From PoT sp049331405 (GTDB lineage Bacteria; Planctomycetota; Planctomycetia; Isosphaerales; Isosphaeraceae): a stretch of DNA of 64,000 nucleotides. The stretch covers positions 7,316,001-7,380,000 of the forward strand of contig NZ_CP186274.1 in the NCBI RefSeq assembly GCF_049331405.1. Direction: 5' to 3'. Numbering within the stretch: position 1 is the first letter of the stretch; every line of letters begins with the position of its first letter. This document shows positions 63,219 through 64,000 of the stretch, in pieces. Below the pieces are notes generated by a model. The model saw only the letters and a list, made by a program, of their open reading frames with translations. It ran no database searches and had not been told where the DNA came from. A program made the translations under genes and the position numbers.

Positions 63219-64000
63219 ATGAAGGTCAGCATCATCGGCGGCGGCGGCCTGGTGGGCTCGTGCGCAGCTTTCGCCTTGCAGTGCGGCGGTGTGGTCAGCC
63301 AGATCGACCTCATCGACCTGAACGCGGACCTCTGCAAAGGGCAGGCCCTCGACATCCTGCATGGGGCGTCGCTCGTCGCCGACCAGCGGATCCGGGCGAC
63401 CGGGTACGAGGCGATCCCGGAAAGCGACCTGGTCATGGTGACTGCCGGCCTCCGTCGCAAGCCGGACGAGAGCCGCCTCGACCTGATCAACCGCAACGTC
63501 GAGCTCTTCCTCAGCATCCTCGGCCAGGTCAAGGCCGCGGGTCTGAAGAAGGATGCGATCATCCTGGTCGTCTCCAACCCGGTCGACGTCCTCACCTACC
63601 TCGCGACCACCCAGCTCGGCCTCCCCTCGAAGCAGGTCATCGGGCTGGGAACCCAGCTCGACACGGCTCGGTTCCGCAGCCTGATCGCCGAGGCCCTCTC
63701 GCTGCCCGCGACGCAGGTGACCGCCACGATCCTGGGCGAGCACGGCGACAGCATGGTCCCCATCTGGTCGGCGGCCCAGGCCGCGGGCCTTCCGCTCGAG
63801 AAGTTCCCGGGCTGGAACTCGGGCCTGGCCGAAGCCCTCTTCAAGCGGACCAAGGGCAGCGGTGCCGAGGTCATCAAGCTGAAGGGCGGGGCCGGCTTCG
63901 CCGTCGGCATGTCGATCCGCGAGGTCGTCCACGCCGTCGCCCTCGACTCGAAGCGGATCCTGCCGGTCTCGTCGCTCGTCAACGGCCAGTACGGCATGCG
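63219..64000 (+). CDS. Lactate/malate-type dehydrogenase, C-terminus cut by window end
   Basis: ATG at 63219 with GAGGAG 8 nt upstream; 260 residues are seen and the frame is open at the end. NAD fold: MKVSIIGGGGLVGSCAAFAL with the GxGxxG-type glycines, IDLIDLNADLCKG, and catalytic His in GEHGDSMVPIWSA. The substrate loop reads AGLRRKPDESRLDL: the Arg of RKP sits where malate dehydrogenases have Arg and lactate dehydrogenases have Gln, while the following ES-R is lactate-like. By analogy with the PVM compartment it may reduce lactaldehyde to 1,2-propanediol and recycle NAD. Confidence 0.88.
   Translation, partial: MKVSIIGGGGLVGSCAAFALQCGGVVSQIDLIDLNADLCKGQALDILHGASLVADQRIRATGYEAIPESDLVMVTAGLRRKPDESRLDLINRNVELFLSILGQVKAAGLKKDAIILVVSNPVDVLTYLATTQLGLPSKQVIGLGTQLDTARFRSLIAEALSLPATQVTATILGEHGDSMVPIWSAAQAAGLPLEKFPGWNSGLAEALFKRTKGSGAEVIKLKGGAGFAVGMSIREVVHAVALDSKRILPVSSLVNGQYGM

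Noticed and set aside
1..64000. CRISPR array, prophage, insertion sequence, tRNA or rRNA
   Set aside because: No evenly spaced direct repeats, transposase, integrase, tRNA cloverleaf or rRNA sequence was recognised.

Overview
The window is chromosomal DNA of a high-GC planctomycete, most like the Isosphaeraceae. Evidence is the mix of protein types: an ECF-type sigma factor fused to a long extracytoplasmic tail, DUF1080 and PQQ-type sugar dehydrogenase proteins, secreted haem/copper proteins, VIT-VWA and Hsp70-VWA proteins, and a bacterial microcompartment (BMC) locus of the Planctomycetes-Verrucomicrobia (PVM) type. GC content is high and fairly even, with no obvious island, insertion sequence, prophage, CRISPR array, rRNA or tRNA gene.

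Layout. 1-12980 (nearly all minus strand): the start of a repeat-containing protein, ptsI, a coupled NCS2-like permease and MFS transporter pair, a secreted beta-helix protein with a triplicated N-terminal module, and a 1259-residue sigma factor-thioredoxin fusion. 13551-17846: a secreted sugar dehydrogenase with cytochrome-like motifs, rarA, and a single-domain response regulator. 18518-27094: a tightly overlapping minus-strand operon of two lidless Hsp70 proteins (one fused to VWA), a membrane-FHA protein, an FHA-membrane protein and a terpenoid-toroid/VWA protein. 27367-38174: hydroxypyruvate-isomerase-like enzyme, small M50-like membrane protein, cytochrome/copper monooxygenase-like protein, VIT-VWA protein, a grpE/GTPase pair, DUF1080 protein, M24 peptidase and thiol peroxidase. 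38494-43833: mnmG, then a response regulator/histidine kinase pair behind a consensus sigma-70 promoter with a structured leader, and a small HNH-like protein. 44571-54881: ROK sugar kinase, two related membrane proteins plus an ABC-2 permease, ftsH, a sensor kinase with a haem-like motif, and mutM.

55081-64000 is the BMC operon, all on the plus strand: DeoR regulator, PduL, three BMC-H shell proteins, acetate kinase, three BMC-P (EutN/CcmL) pentamer proteins, CoA-acylating aldehyde dehydrogenase, a protein of unknown function, class II aldolase, and a lactate/malate-type dehydrogenase cut by the window end. By analogy with the characterised PVM compartment, the aldolase splits fuculose- or rhamnulose-1-phosphate to lactaldehyde, which goes through lactyl-CoA and lactyl-phosphate to lactate and ATP, while the dehydrogenase recycles NAD. 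PduL, the aldehyde dehydrogenase, the aldolase and the unknown protein all carry a short amphipathic helix that looks like an encapsulation peptide.

The most promising undescribed material is the EncP-tagged unknown protein and third BMC-H of the microcompartment, the hairpins spaced through that operon, the Hsp70/VWA/FHA operon, and the promoter-plus-structured-leader at about 40.55-40.82 kb. All functional statements come from reading the sequence; no database search was run.
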